Shown here: positions 1 through 10,640 of the stretch, in pieces
How positions within the stretch are numbered: position 1 is the first letter of the stretch
How the letters are laid out: each line of letters begins with the position of its first letter
NCBI GenBank assembly: GCA_963575745.1
Contig: CAUYUJ010021677.1
Location: 41,101 to 98,600 of the forward strand
Length of the DNA stretch: 57,500 nucleotides
From: Prorocentrum cordatum
Taxonomy: Eukaryota; Sar; Dinophyceae; Prorocentrales; Prorocentraceae
Reading direction: 5' to 3'
Translations under genes and position numbers: made by a program
The notes under the pieces: model-generated
What the model was told of the DNA's origin: nothing
The model's database searches: none
Seen by the model: only the letters and a program-made list of their open reading frames with translations

Positions 1-630
1 TCATCATCATCAGCATCATCATCAGCAGCAGCAACATCATCAGTATCGCCATCATCTGTACCATCATCATCATCATCATCATCATCATCAGCAGCAGCAT
101 CCCCACCCGCATTATCGTCATCATTATCAGCATCATCATCAACACCACCATCATCATCAACATTGTCGTCATCATTAGCATCAACAGCAGCATCATCAGC
201 ATCGGCATCATCATCATCATCATCGTCATCAGCATCACCCTCATCATCATCATCAGCATCATCATCATCATCATCATCGTCATCATCATCGTCGTCATCA
301 TCGTCGTCATCATCATCAGCATCAGCATCATCAGCATCAGCATCCCCAGTATCAGTATCATGATCATCATCAGCATCATCATCGTCATCATCATCATCAG
401 CATCATCGTCATCATCATCGTCATCATCATCAGCAACATCGTGAGCATCATCATCACCACCACCAACATCAGCATCATCAGCATCATCATCAGCAGCATC
501 ATCACCATGATGATCATCATCATTAGCATCATCATCAGCAGCAGCATCATCAGCATCATCATCAGCATCATCGTCGTCATCAGCATCATCATCCTCATCC
601 TCGTCCTCATCATCGTCAGCATCATCATCC
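1..630 (+). repeat. TCA/ATC trinucleotide microsatellite, interrupted
   Basis: Nearly continuous TCA triplets with scattered CAG, TCG and ACC variants. Frames through it read poly-Ser, poly-Ile or poly-His and are not taken as coding. The same repeat type recurs at 32165-32835. The left edge is cut by the window. Confidence 0.97.
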
Positions 631-2420
631 ATCGCCTCATCTTCCTCCTCTTCCTCGGAGAAGGAGACGGGAGGTCTTCCGTCTCATGAGGATGCGCGAT
701 AAGGCTGCAAGGGCCTTGGGCGCCCAGTCCGGAGCTCTTCGAGCGGGGCGCGGCCAGCGAGAGCGGTCAGGGAGGGGCCGAGGAGGCAGAGATGCAGGGG
801 TACCCTTGGGGAAGGCTGCCCATCCTCACTATGCGGGCTGACTGCGACAAGAGGTGAGACACGACTCGTGGGCCCGCTGCTCTGGCCGCGGCGGCGGGCT
901 GCGGCGGCCGCGAGACGAGCTCACGCCCCGGGGTTCTGCACTCGGCACGGTCTGGTATGGAAGGAGCTTCAGAATCGTGGGAACGCGACATAGCAGCTCG
1001 TGAATTTCATAATATGCAAGGGAGGCGGGAGGGGGAAGGGCGAGGAGGGGGGAGGGGGTTCAAGCTGGAACACCACTGGGGCAGCTACGCTACAGGCCAC
1101 AAGGCCCCTGAGCTCCCGGGGAGCGTACGGGGCCCAGGCGAGAATATCAGGGACAGCACGCAAGGGGGTCGGTGGGAAAAGGGCCTCTTGTGTGCATCGA
1201 AGAAGGTGTAGGGGGGAGGGAGGGGGGGGGATGCGGGGGAAGGGGGACGAGAGGCAGGACATGACTAGGACAGTGGCCTGCCTCCGAGAAGGCAGGTCCA
1301 GGAAAGGAGGAGAAGGAGGAGGAGGAGGAGGGGGGTTGGCCTCGTCCCTCTCATCCATCCCCCCCCTCTCTTTCTCTCCGAAATATTCCCCCAAGGGTTC
1401 CCACAACGGCGCGGGGACGCATAGTCAAATACCTTGGCAAGACTTCGGCCCAACGTTTGGCCACATACACGTTTCCAAGAAGCAGACAGGCGGTGGCGGT
1501 GGTTCGCCGCAGGCGTCGTCGATAAAACAAAAACGGCGGGACTAAACGCATCAATCGACTGTAAATCTGGGGGGGACCAGATAAACTCGATTAAGAGAGG
1601 GGGTGAAGGCAAGCTCGGGGGTGAAGGCAAGCTCGCTCAAAATGGGACCCCAGACCCCTCCCAGGGTCGAAACTGAAAAGTGCTTCGAGCCACGTTCAGC
1701 CATGGCGACGAAGTGGCCCCATTCTCCCCCTTTTCTGCTGGCCAGAACCAGTGCTAGGCCACCTCAGCCCCCCAGCCGGCTCCAAGCCCAGGCATCGAAG
1801 CTGAGCCCTGGCAAAAACGACGTCCCGACAAGCAGGGTCCTTCTCCATACATCTGGCCACTCGGAAAACAGGCCTCTGGGACACCGTTGCCGTCCCTCGG
1901 AGCGACAAAAACTGCGCTTGATTCAAATAGGAAATCGACCACAGCATTGATTCGCCCCAAATTCTTCGCCGGATCTACAAAGAGATCTACAAAGATTGTG
2001 CGCATCGTATGCAGACTCTCCGAACAAAACGACTCTGGGACACACGTATTCTGTAGTCGATCTCCTACTTGGGCTTGATGCGAAGCTGGCCCCAAGGGCT
2101 CCCAACTTCGCGCTTCGCGCTGCGCGAAGCGCGAAATCGGAGCCGAACCGCGAAGCGCGAAGCGCGAATCACTGCGCGCCCTCGAGGGCGCCCTGGTGGT
2201 CCACAGGCCGGAGGTCGAGGGGCCAGGGGGGGCCGCGACTCGGAGAGGACGGACGTCGGAGGTGCACGTCGGTCGGAAGAAGTGGGTCGAAGCATGAAGC
2301 GGCTTGGCGTTGGAAGCAGACTGGGCCTCCGCCCGCCCCTTTGAAGAGAAGGAAAGAAGGAAAACCGCTCGACTCTTGAAGTAGAAAGGCACCTAAAGCA
2401 GAGTAGGATTTGGGCATCCA
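631..2420. other. Intergenic, no recognised gene
   Basis: Apart from the palindrome at 2107-2135 I see no domain, RNA gene or element end. The stretch holds short purine-rich runs near 1020-1060, 1215-1250 and 1300-1335. Open frames are short, overlap on both strands and show no recognisable protein. Confidence 0.6.
2107..2135. repeat. 29-bp perfect palindrome of TTCGCGC units
   Basis: Two 14-bp arms, TTCGCGCTTCGCGC and its reverse complement, face each other around a single T. Further GCGAAGCGCGAA units follow at 2150-2170. It is a potential hairpin or cruciform with no assigned function. Confidence 0.85.
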
Positions 2421-2430
2421 AAAACACCTA

Positions 2431-2606
2431 CAGTCGGGGCGTTGACCTAAGGAACCCTAAGTAAGGAACGAGGCCCCTTTTTTCCAGAAGTTAACCCTCG
2501 ATTTCCTGCCGAAAACATAACGAGATTCTGAGGCAAGCTGTGAAACACTTAAGGAACGCGGAGCCCCTCCCCAACGAAAAGGGTTCCTTCTTCAGGGCCC
2601 CGACTG
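2431..2606. mobile_element. MITE-like element, family V (CAGT termini), copy 1
   Basis: The inverted ends are CAGTCGGGGC on the left and GCCCCGACTG on the right. Subterminal CTAAGGAAC on the left is mirrored by GGTTCCTTC on the right. TA flanks both ends (2429-2430 and 2607-2608), which fits a TA target-site duplication, although TA could also be part of the inverted repeat. A second copy with the same architecture lies at 23791-23973. No coding capacity, so non-autonomous. Confidence 0.75.
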
Positions 2607-3319
2607 TACTTTCAACGACCGGCGTGCACGGGCCACGGCAGCGCGAAGGCTGTCCTTCCCGAGGCGTCGCTCCGTGGCAAGGGGCCAGCGGCGGGGCGCT
2701 CTCGGGGCAGACCCCTTCGGGGGGGGTTGCAGACCCCTTCGGGGGGGGGGGGCAGGCAGCAGAGGGTTTGGAGGGAGGGGGAGAGGCGTTGCACAAGAGA
2801 GCGAAGGGCGCCAAGGAGCCGAGGAGGTGGGAAGCGAGGGGAGCGCGGGAGTGGAGAAGGAGACAGCAGAGCGCAGAAGGGGAAGCGCCGCGACGACCTG
2901 CCAAAGGAAAGAAGGGCGGCCCCGGAGCCTCATGAGGGCGTCCGAGGTGCTTGACCGCGACCTCTGTGCCGTCACGAAGCATGCCTGGGAGCACGACGCT
3001 CTCCGAAGGCTCAGACCGCAAAGACATCACATATTATTGCGAGGTAGACTCTGTCAGCACTGCCCCTGCTGAGCCCTGATTTGACTCGGTATGCTCGCGT
3101 TGCATTTGCACATCGACTCAACACGTGCGCACTTGCATCGGCACATCGCACGAAAGAAAGATGTTGACCGTCCTCAGCCTCCGAGGGACCGAGGCGGGAC
3201 CGTCAAAGAACTACCCAGGACGAATGAAAAACCGGCCCTGGAGAAACGGTCGGAACTTCCGGGGGCCCCGTATTGCCAAAATCTGGGCACCGAATGTCTG
3301 AAGAGGCACGGCTCTCCCT
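2607..3319. other. Intergenic, no recognised gene
   Basis: GC-rich with a short tandem duplication of GCAGACCCCTTCGGGG at about 2708-2755. Open frames on both strands are compositional. No element end or RNA gene is recognised. Confidence 0.55.
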
Positions 3320-3495
3320 CGTCCCCCTTCCTCCTTCTACTCCTCCTCCTCCTCCTCGCCCTCCTCCTCTTCCTCAGCCTCCTCCTCCGCCTCCTGCTCC
3401 GCCTCCTCCTCCGCCTCCGCCTCCGCCTCCTCCTCCGCCTCCTCCTCCGCCTTCGCCTTCGCCTCCGCCTCCTCCTCCTCCTCCTCCTCCTCCCC

Positions 3496-3526
<31 letters not shown>

Positions 3527-3545
3527 TCCTCCTCCTCCTCCTCAC
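3320..3545 (+). repeat. CTC/CCT microsatellite at the 5' flank of LINE D
   Basis: Pyrimidine triplets with GCC interruptions, almost uninterrupted. It directly precedes the putative 5' end of LINE D. The same TCC-type tract, in the same orientation, resumes at the 3' end of LINE D at 11032. Confidence 0.95.
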
Positions 3546-3562
3546 TCAAGTAACATCTGGGC

Positions 3563-3582
3563 CCGAGCCATTTTGACACGGC
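3563..3582 (+). other. Possible diverged spliced-leader relict at LINE D 5' end
   Basis: The core AGCCATTTTG of DinoSL is preserved and the flanks partly match, roughly 16 of 21 positions by eye. It sits about 60 nt before the ORF1 ATG, where the other LINEs carry exact DinoSL. With this divergence chance is not excluded. Confidence 0.4.
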
Positions 3583-3645
3583 GCCCGGTTCCCGAGCTGC
3601 GCAGTGGCACACCGCAGACCTCGGCGACAGCTAAAGCGGGGGAGG

Positions 3646-4760
3646 ATGACTCAGAGACCATGGGCCAGGCGCCGCGGCTGCGGCACATGCAAGTACAACG
3701 ATAGATTGGATGCAGCACACCCGACCTGTCCCCAGCGTGCACGACGTGTCCGCCCGCACCACCCACGCTCCCAGTCGCCAGGAGGACGCTCCGTCACCTT
3801 CGGCACCGCGGAGATCGTCCACATGGAGGAGCCCTCGGGCGCATCGGGCAGCAGACGGCGCAGCACATAACGCCACCCGCCGTCGGCTGTGGACCACCTC
3901 CAGCGCGCCATGGCAGAGACAGCCGACCCGCAGTTGAAGGCCGTCCTGCAGGCGCAGATCACCAGGATCGTCGCCGCGGCGGAGGTGGGCACGCCACCTA
4001 CACCAGCTGAGGCCATGAATCGCGCGGACGGCAACTACCGCGCAGCCGTCCACCGCCACGAGCAGCTCGTCGGCAACATGGTGAAGCTCAGGGAGAGCCT
4101 CACCGCCGCAGAGACTAAGGAGCGGGAGGCGGCCATGGAGGTTGCGCGCACGGAGGCGATCAAGAACAAGACAAGACCACCGCCGCGCTCGCCCAGGCCG
4201 AGGGCGTCCGCACCATGGGCTCCACGTAGCAGGAGGACTGCCAGGCGGGCCCAGGAGGACCTGTCTTCTCGATGACCTGGGACGCCCTACCATTCGAGGA
4301 CATCGCCGACCTGGACTTCGAGGAGCATGAACGAGCCGAACTAACATCAGAGGAGGCTGGACTGGAAGAACTTCGAAAGCAAGTCGACACGAAGGAGCCC
4401 CAGGTCCAAGCGTTGATCAACCGAGCCAAGGCAGCGTGCCAGCAGCAGGAACAGCGCCTGCCCAAGAAGCGCAAGGGCACCGGCGGCACGGCAGCCTCGG
4501 CGCAGCCGGTGCCACCCGGCGAGGGCACCCCGGCGCCGACGGCGCCAGGGCCCGCCCCCGGCGCCGAGGAGGCCGCCCAGAAGGAGGAGGCCGCCCGCCT
4601 GTCCGCAGCCACCTTCGCCGCCCACGCCGCCGCCGAGGCCAAGGACGCCGAGGGGGGGCGCGGGCAGCGGCAGAGGGGGCCGCCAGCCCGCCCACGCAGA
4701 GCCGCCCACAGTCCAAGGGCGAAGGGGCGGCAGGCAGGGGCAGGCCGCCCTCCTGATTAG
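3646..4760 (+). pseudogene. LINE D ORF1 (zinc-ribbon and coiled-coil protein), degenerate
   Basis: Reading starts at the ATG at 3646. The N-terminus has a zinc-ribbon-like signature, CGTCKYNDRLDAAHPTC. An in-frame stop (TAA, 3868-3870) follows, then the same frame resumes with an alpha-helical, charged segment near 3889-4160 that suggests a coiled coil. A frameshift near 4160-4170 moves coding to the frame that runs on through 4760, with Glu-rich helix, basic KKRK near 4465 and an Ala/Pro-rich tail. A TAG at 4228 is a further lesion. ORF1 proteins of LINEs bind the element RNA. The layout (Cys ribbon, coiled coil, Pro/Ala tail) matches ORF1 of LINEs A, B and C here. Function is inferred from position and layout only. 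Confidence 0.7.
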
Positions 4761-4779
4761 GGACCTCAGTCTACCTACC

Positions 4780-4945
4780 TGAAGGGGAACTGGGACACAC
4801 AAGTAAATACACACAAATAAAAATATCCCCCATATTTTCTCATATGTTCTAGGTTTTTGTCTTCCCCCCCACTTCCCACATTTTTCCACATTTTCTGGGA
4901 ATCGCCGATTAATTGTGTCTGTGTGTTTCTTTCCCTCCTGACTAC
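4780..4945. repeat. Dispersed repeat R1, copy 1
   Basis: Opens with CTGAAGGGG..CTGGGACACACA, followed by an AT-rich core with ACACAAATAAA, GGTTTTTGTCT, a C-run and ATTTTCCCATATTT-like text. A second copy with the same order of motifs is at 47827-47985. It lies between LINE D ORF1 and ORF2, so it is either a nested insertion or part of the element. Mode of movement unknown. Confidence 0.75.
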
Positions 4946-5227
4946 CACCAGGTCGCCGAGAGCGACCCCAGTACACGCGCGCGTACATTCATTCCTCTGC
5001 AGCAACGTCACGTGCATGGGCGACAACGCATGGGACTATATTTTTGCCAAGCACGCCTGACGATGTTTATGGCACCATCGAGGCTCGCGCCGGGGCGGCT
5101 GACCAGGGCAGCTGGACTGGGCGAGCTCGGCGTGCCAACCTCCGCACGTTCTCGACCCTCCCCTCGAGCGCGGCAGCCCGATGGGAGGCCAGATTCCATC
5201 GAATCGGATGCCGCCGGCCACGCCAAC
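4946..5227 (+). other. LINE D inter-ORF / ORF2 5' region, no recognised domain
   Basis: Expected to contain the ORF2 start and the first half of the endonuclease, but no motif is legible. It may be eroded or replaced. Confidence 0.4.
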
Positions 5228-5404
5228 TGACTACCTACCAGACCACCCCAACCCAACCCGAAGACCCGAATTTGACCCGAGTTTCGGGTTGGGGGGGGGT
5301 ACGGATTCCATGTGTTTTCTCAATGTTCCCCGACCCCCCCCCACTGGAAATCGAGGATAAATTTGGGCCTTCGGGTTGGGTTGGGGTGGTTTGGTGGGTG
5401 GTGA
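5228..5404. mobile_element. MITE-like element, family II, copy 1
   Basis: Long imperfect palindrome. The left arm begins TGACTACCTACCAGACCACC and the right arm ends with its imperfect reverse complement, GGTGGTTTGGTGGGTGGTGA. Flanking direct repeats CCAAC at 5223-5227 and 5405-5409 fit a 5-bp target-site duplication. G-runs and an AATTTG block mark the inner arms. A truncated relative starts at 23273. It has no coding capacity. Confidence 0.8.
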
Positions 5405-5525
5405 CCAACGAGGGGGGGCGAGCGGGTGCGAGCGAGGGGTCACTCAGAGGCCCACATCCTGTAGGGAGGGGCCCAGGCGCCAGCGTGCCGCGCCCGACCG
5501 CCCAGAAATCATGTGCGGCTCTGTC

Positions 5526-5635
5526 TGCGTTTGCTGCTGCTTCTGCTGCTGCTTCCTCCCTTCCTCTCCCCCCTCCCCCTTCTGCTCTCCTCTTCCTCCT
5601 TTGCCGCGGGGCGACCTCTCGAGCTAGTAATAAAA
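5526..5635 (+). mobile_element. 110-bp insertion flanked by 13-bp direct repeats
   Basis: The 13-mer GTGCGGCTCTGTC occurs at 5513-5525 and again at 5636-5648. The insert between them is pyrimidine-rich and ends TAGTAATAAAA. Removing the insert and one repeat copy (123 nt, divisible by three) joins endonuclease coding as EIMCGSVPAVLRLSGYS. Long target-site duplications and an A-rich 3' end are typical of LINE-mobilised (SINE or retro-copy) insertions. The source is not recognised. Confidence 0.65.
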
Positions 5636-5654
5636 GTGCGGCTCTGTCCCCGCC

Positions 5655-6062
5655 GTGCTGCGCCTCAGCGGGTACTCCCTCGTGGCCATCGCCTACCACG
5701 GCATCTCCGGCGTCGGGCTGACGAGCACCGACCTGGCGCGCCTGCGGAGGTTGGGCAGCCTGCCGCGGGCGCTGCAGCTCACATCGGTCGTGGTCGGGGA
5801 CTGGAATGTCCACCCAGCGACCCTCCAAGCCTCGGGCTTCCTCGGCGAGGTACGCGGCCTGACTCGATGCGCAGACGTGGAGTACGCGCGCGATCCAGGA
5901 GGAGGCAAGCAGGCCTCTCATCTCGACTTCCTCGCCATCAGCACAGCAGCGCAGCCATGCGTCACCGAGGTCACACCCGTACCCGACGTACTCTGGCGAC
6001 CACACCCCGCCCAACGCATAAGGTCTGTGGCCGCAGGGGGCAGCTCCTCGCCAGGATCATGA
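5655..6062 (+). pseudogene. LINE D ORF2 endonuclease domain (EEP family), 5'-incomplete
   Basis: Endonuclease/exonuclease/phosphatase (EEP) domain that in LINEs nicks target DNA to prime reverse transcription. The catalytic motif GDWN is visible in SVVVGDWNVHPATL and the later Asp motif in SHLDFLAIS. The expected N-terminal Asn and Glu motifs are missing; upstream coding probably extends to about 5440 but is broken by the 110-bp insertion. The final His motif is not clear before the frame degrades. It follows ORF1 as expected. Family assignment is firm; the clade is not determinable. Confidence 0.78.
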
Positions 6063-6203
6063 ACCTCCCGCGTCAACTGCCAACAGTTCCTCGGCCGACG
6101 CGCCCGCCAACGCGAGGGTCCAAGCCCGGCCGTGCGAGGGCCGAACGGAGGGACAAAGCCACCCTCAGCACCCAGAAGCGCGAGCAGACCTACACCCTGC
6201 GAA

Positions 6204-6346
6204 ATGCTTAAGAAATCATGGGTTCAGAAATTCATAGTCTCAGAACTTGAATAAAAACCCTACATGTCCATTCAAATCTTAGGATTTACATTGAAACGTT
6301 AAGAATAATCGAGACTCTGGCCGAAAATTCAAGTTTTCTTAAGCAT
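6204..6346. mobile_element. 143-bp inverted-repeat element within LINE D
   Basis: The 12-bp end ATGCTTAAGAAA (6204-6215) is mirrored exactly by TTTCTTAAGCAT (6335-6346). The interior is markedly AT-rich compared with the surrounding LINE, with partial inner mirror symmetry. No clear target-site duplication. No other copy in the window. Confidence 0.6.
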
Positions 6347-7291
6347 CGCCTAAGGTGTACACGGCGCTGTTCGGGGACCTGCGGGCGAACGGCAACACCG
6401 ACCACGCCTCCACAGACGCTGGCGACACGTCCGAGGAAGAACCTCAGAGCGCACAGGTGGAGCCCGACGAAGGACCCATAGGCTGATGAGGCCAATTTTC
6501 AGCGTGCATGTTCCTTGCCCGCCGCTGCCGCAGTCGCCGCACCTGCTTTTGTTGCGCTAGCTTTCGTGCCCGAGTCAGGCACATTCAGTGCATCCGACAT
6601 GTCAGGCAGCCAATCCAATCGCATTCGGCCAGCCCGACCTCTCCCAGTCACATCGCGTCTTTCAGCCCGACTGGGGGCGAGCAACATAGCCCATCGTACA
6701 TCTTCTGGCCATGCATCTTCGGTTGCCCAGAGTGAGAGTGATCTAAACAGCGAAGCTCACCACTCGTTGCACCAGCCAGTACATGCACGCCAGTCGTCTC
6801 AGCATCGCTTGCCCGCGTCGAGCCCAAGAGGACCCGAAGGAAACAGTTCCGCCGCATCCTCCGAGGCACAGAGCCCAGCGCAAGTGAATCCGACCCAGCG
6901 CGAGACCCCCCGCTACCTGCTATACACAAGGAGGTGAGCCCAAGGATGCCATCCAGCCAAACACGAACAGACCCAGCGAAGTGTGGCATGAGCATCAGTC
7001 GCAAACGGGGATTTTGAACACCAACATCTGTGCTCCCTCTGGTGCGGCCACCTCCTCCGTGGCATTCAGCCAGCTTGTGCAACGCAGATCGGACGACTGT
7101 ACGGATCCTGGACTGCAGCGGTGGAAGCGACAATCCACGCACACCACCAGCAGGACTTTCTTGGAAGCTCGCGTGCAGTCAAGTCAACCCAGAGCTTCAC
7201 ATCGTCACAGTGAGAGAGAGAGAGCCAGCCGAAGCGAGCATCGGCACTGCGGGAGCAGAGCAGCTCGTGGTGGACTCGGCTACACACTACC
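6347..7291 (+). other. LINE D linker between endonuclease and RT, degenerate
   Basis: Corresponds in position to the ORF2 linker, with no intact frame and no motif I can name. Short GA-run at about 7209-7225. No separate gene recognised. Confidence 0.45.
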
Positions 7292-8627
7292 TTGCAGCAC
7301 ATCTACAGACACAAGGCGCGAGGCAACGGGCAGAAACAACTCGCCCAGCTTCGCGCAGCAGTGGAGCGCTTGCGCCGGGAGGCCCCAGCAGGAGCTGCCA
7401 CGGTGATCCGACCACAGGACAGCCACCAGTGGGACCAGTGGCTGCAGCTGCTCAAGCACGTCCAGACCACCGCCGTCGGCACCATCGTCAGCTTCGCTGG
7501 CGAAGCGGGAGTGGTCAGTCGCAGGGCGCAGCGACGTGCCCTGGCGAGGTCGCTGCGCGATTTCCAGGAGTGGGCCGTGACAGGCCCCGCCCTGGGTACG
7601 CTACATCGCACGTTGCGGCCTCAGCCCACCCCTGCAGAGTCCATTCTCGCCGACACCGAGACCATCGTCCACCCGAAGGACATACTGGACCACGCGGTCA
7701 CGAGCTGGCACCAGCTGTGGTGCCAGACGGGGCAGGATATCGAGGGCCTCGCCGAGCTGTTCGACAGGATCCATCTCAAGCTCCAGGAGAAGGGCAGACC
7801 CCCTCCCCTGACGGGAGACGACGTCCGCCGCGCGCGGCAGCGCCCGCGGGCCTGCTTAGGTCAGGGAGCGGACAGGCTCGGTCCCGCCGACTTGCCACGG
7901 CTGCCTGGTGATGCACCGGAGGAGCAGCTGCAGGCGCGGCCGCACCAGCTGCTCATGACCATCGGAGTCGTGCGCGCCAAGAAGGACAACGGTGACCGCG
8001 TCATCGGCCCCCTTCCAGAGATCGCTCGCTTACGGCCCGTGTGCCGCGAGGACGCAAGCAGATCATGGCATCAGGAATGTCTTGCCCACTGGGATGCTGC
8101 CATCAGGGGCAACTCAGTCCTGAAGGAAGCCTACGACAGGGCCCTCGAGGAGACGCTCACCCAGTACGTCCATGTAGCGCAAAGGCATGGGCTCCTTGAC
8201 ATCTCACAGTTCTACGTCAGCATACCCTGGGTCGCCCTGGGTGAGCAGGCCTCAGGCCTGGACTTTCCCGCTCGGGCTGGAACTATTACAATGCATCGCA
8301 CCACGGACCTTGAGGCAGAGCGGTAGTCACACCATCCCGTTCCAACCAACACGGCCCGTGGCATAAGGATTACGATCAGGAACCCGCTTCGCCAAATGCA
8401 TGACATTCCGTGCATTGCAAAGGATCACCTAGGCTCATCCCAAGTTTCAACATCTACTTTGAGTTGATGATTTATCTCAACGCATACAGGATTCTCACAA
8501 GGCAGTACGACAAGAACTCCTACAGTGCCTCACGGACTCCTGCGAGGCACTCAAGTCGCACGGCGTCAGCATCGCCAAGGAGAGCATAGTCTTGTGCTCC
8601 AGCATGGACGACGCCCGCTATGTGGTG

Positions 8628-8729
8628 CGCTCGCAGGCCAACTACCAGGCCAGCTACCTAGGAGCCGACCGGCCCAGGCCGGCTTCAAGGTGCAGGCCCG
8701 CTCGCAGGCCAGCTACCTAGGAGCCGACC
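8628..8729 (+). repeat. Local duplication inside LINE D RT
   Basis: CGCTCGCAGGCCA..GCTACCTAGGAGCCGACC occurs at 8628-8670 and, without a 12-bp internal piece, at 8699-8729. It repeats the YLGAD coding segment of the RT. Confidence 0.8.
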
Positions 8730-8993
8730 TCGGTGCAGGGGCACGGCATGCTAGGCACACCAGACGTCAACGTCTGACCCGCCACGGCCTCATGCATCGC
8801 AAGATCGTCCGACTGGCACTGGCTACTAGGCGGTACCGCCTCACTGGGAGGTTGGCAAAAGCAGGGCAGGGCAGGCTGCAGGAGGCCATGGGCACCAGGT
8901 CCACGGCGTCTTCGGCACTCGGACGCAGCTGTTCCGACGCCGTCTCGGGGATGCGCCGGGGCCGCGCATGCCAGGGCGCTGCCTCACCACCCT

Positions 8994-9066
8994 TAGGGGT
9001 CCACATGCGAACCCTCCCCCTCGGAAATCGTGGGGGGTAGGGGTAGGGTTCGCATGTGGACCCCTA
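8994..9066. mobile_element. MITE-like element, family I, copy 1 (73 bp, internally deleted)
   Basis: Inverted ends TAGGGGTCCACATGCGAACC and its exact complement at the right end, with a flanking 5-bp direct repeat ACCCT (8989-8993 and 9067-9071). It sits in LINE D RT coding. Insert plus duplication is 78 nt, so the frame is kept, and removal joins GRCLTTL to LDLKAGGRDPARRLPKE. It matches the two ends of the longer copy at 50602-50752 and lacks that copy's inner stem. Confidence 0.9.
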
Positions 9067-9584
9067 ACCCTGCTGGACCTGAAGGCCGGCGGCCGAGACC
9101 CAGCCAGGCGGCTTCCCAAGGAGGCCATCCACCAGTGGCTCACGACGTGGATCCAAGCAAGACCCATGCAGAAGACGATCCAACATGAATGGCGCCAGGT
9201 TGCCCAACACGTTCGTCAGCTCCCCGCTGGCCGTGAGAGGACCACAATCGGCCATCAGATTGTACCTCATGGAGAACGGATGGAACCCTCGAGAGCCCAA
9301 TGCGTGGGACCTCCCCGTCCAACCAGGCAGCGACGTGCACGACGCAAGGGAGTTGGATCCGACAGGACTCACAGGCAACCCAGCCGTCGACATCCCGTCA
9401 GCCCTCCTGCATGACCTCGACGGCAGCATTCAGACACGATCCTGGAAGCAGGCCAGCGAGCACTACGGAGGGTCAGGGGTGGCGGAGGGAATCGACAACA
9501 GATCATGCCGTTACCTTCTGGGGCATCTCGAGAAGATGCCGAATGGGAAGAGGCTCTCGACGCTAATGGTGACTACAGCAGCTG

Positions 9585-10640
9585 GTGCAACATGGCCAAA
9601 AGGCAGAGTCCATGATCAGATCAGCACAGCCTCAGCCTCGGACGGGATCTGCCCACAAAGAAACAGCGTTCCACCGTGCCTGGGAGTGCCAGGGACGGAA
9701 GACCAGCCCAATCTACGACGCCAGCGACAGCGTGATCGGGGAGGCCACCACGCAGCAGGAAATGTACGAGTGCTTCTGGACCAGAGGCCTCATATCCCAG
9801 TCCTGGACGTGGGCCCCGCCGCCAGCGACCCACGAGGACTGGACCACATACGGTGTCGACGAGGGCTACTCTCACGACGGGTGCTTCGGTGTCGGCCTCC
9901 CAGGGCAACCGCTGTACATGCTCGGCGATGCCAGCGGAGGGGCCGACACGGCGCACTCCACCCCACGACGCGCAGGAGTGGCCATCACGGGCTTCCACGA
10001 CCTCAACCGTGATGGCATGGAGCTCCAGAGGGCCGCCTGGGGACCTCTCCCAGGGCACCGCCAGACGGTGGTCAGAGGAGAGTTGCTCGCGCTCCTCATG
10101 GCCCTACGAGCGTCCAAGGGCGAGATCATATACGTTACGGACTGTGAGGGGGTCTGCATCAACTACCACAACAGGCATCCTCGGCACCCAGAAGGAGAGG
10201 ATGCGGACATATGGCATTGCGTGGGCCAACAGCTCAGAGACAGGCCCACCGACGTCGCCGTACTCTTAGTCAGATCTGATCAGACCACTGATGATGTCGT
10301 CCAAGGACGAGCGTTGGGGCCCCTTGTCTACGGCAACAGAGTTGTGGATGATATTGCAGCAGTGGCCGCCGAAGATCACCAGATGCCAAAGGCAGTCCGC
10401 CGGAAGACTGCTTTGGTCGAGAATAAAGCTTACCTCGTTCACATGCGACTCCTGAGAGCCACAGTAGAGGCCTCAAAACACGAGCGTCTCCAGAGGCTTC
10501 TTGAATCCGAGAGCCGTAGGAGTAGAGGCAGACCCAGACGGGTCAAGGCCCCCAAGGCCCACGCCCCAGCCGCGTCTCTGCGTGCTGCTTGTAGTTCCTC
10601 CCACCAGCTCGACGACACAGGTCGTAAATGTGGTGTGTAA
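9585..10640 (+). pseudogene. LINE D ORF2 RNase H domain
   Basis: This 351-codon open stretch carries an RNase H fold that degrades the RNA strand during LINE cDNA synthesis. The four acidic positions are visible in order: YMLGDASGG (Asp), VVRGELLALLMAL (Glu), IYVTDCEGV (Asp) and GNRVVDDIAAVAA (Asp). The N-terminal 100 residues belong to the linker after the RT thumb. The open frame is the longest intact piece of LINE D, but upstream frames are broken, so it is counted as part of a pseudogene. A C-terminal basic stretch leads into the zinc domain. Confidence 0.85.

Larger units (their letters stand above)
7292..9566 (+). pseudogene. LINE D reverse transcriptase region, degenerate
   Basis: RT core of ORF2 with several frame changes. 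GDRVIGPLPEIARL matches the conserved fingers motif (usual form GDRPIGLLP). LLDISQFYVSIPW is motif A, keeping its first Asp. Near 8465 the frame reads VDDLSQ after a TGA, so motif C is present with its leading Tyr replaced by a stop. ESIVLCSS is the following motif D-like segment. YLGADLGAG with basic residues after it is the start of the thumb, continuing as GHQVHGVFGTRTQ and, after the MITE at 8994, RLPKEAIHQWLTTW. The tandem duplication at 8628-8729 is one source of frameshift. Clearly inactive. Confidence 0.8.

Noticed and set aside
1-630. Poly-Ser or poly-Ile protein in the TCA array
   Set aside because: Microsatellite composition explains it and no flanking coding sequence exists.
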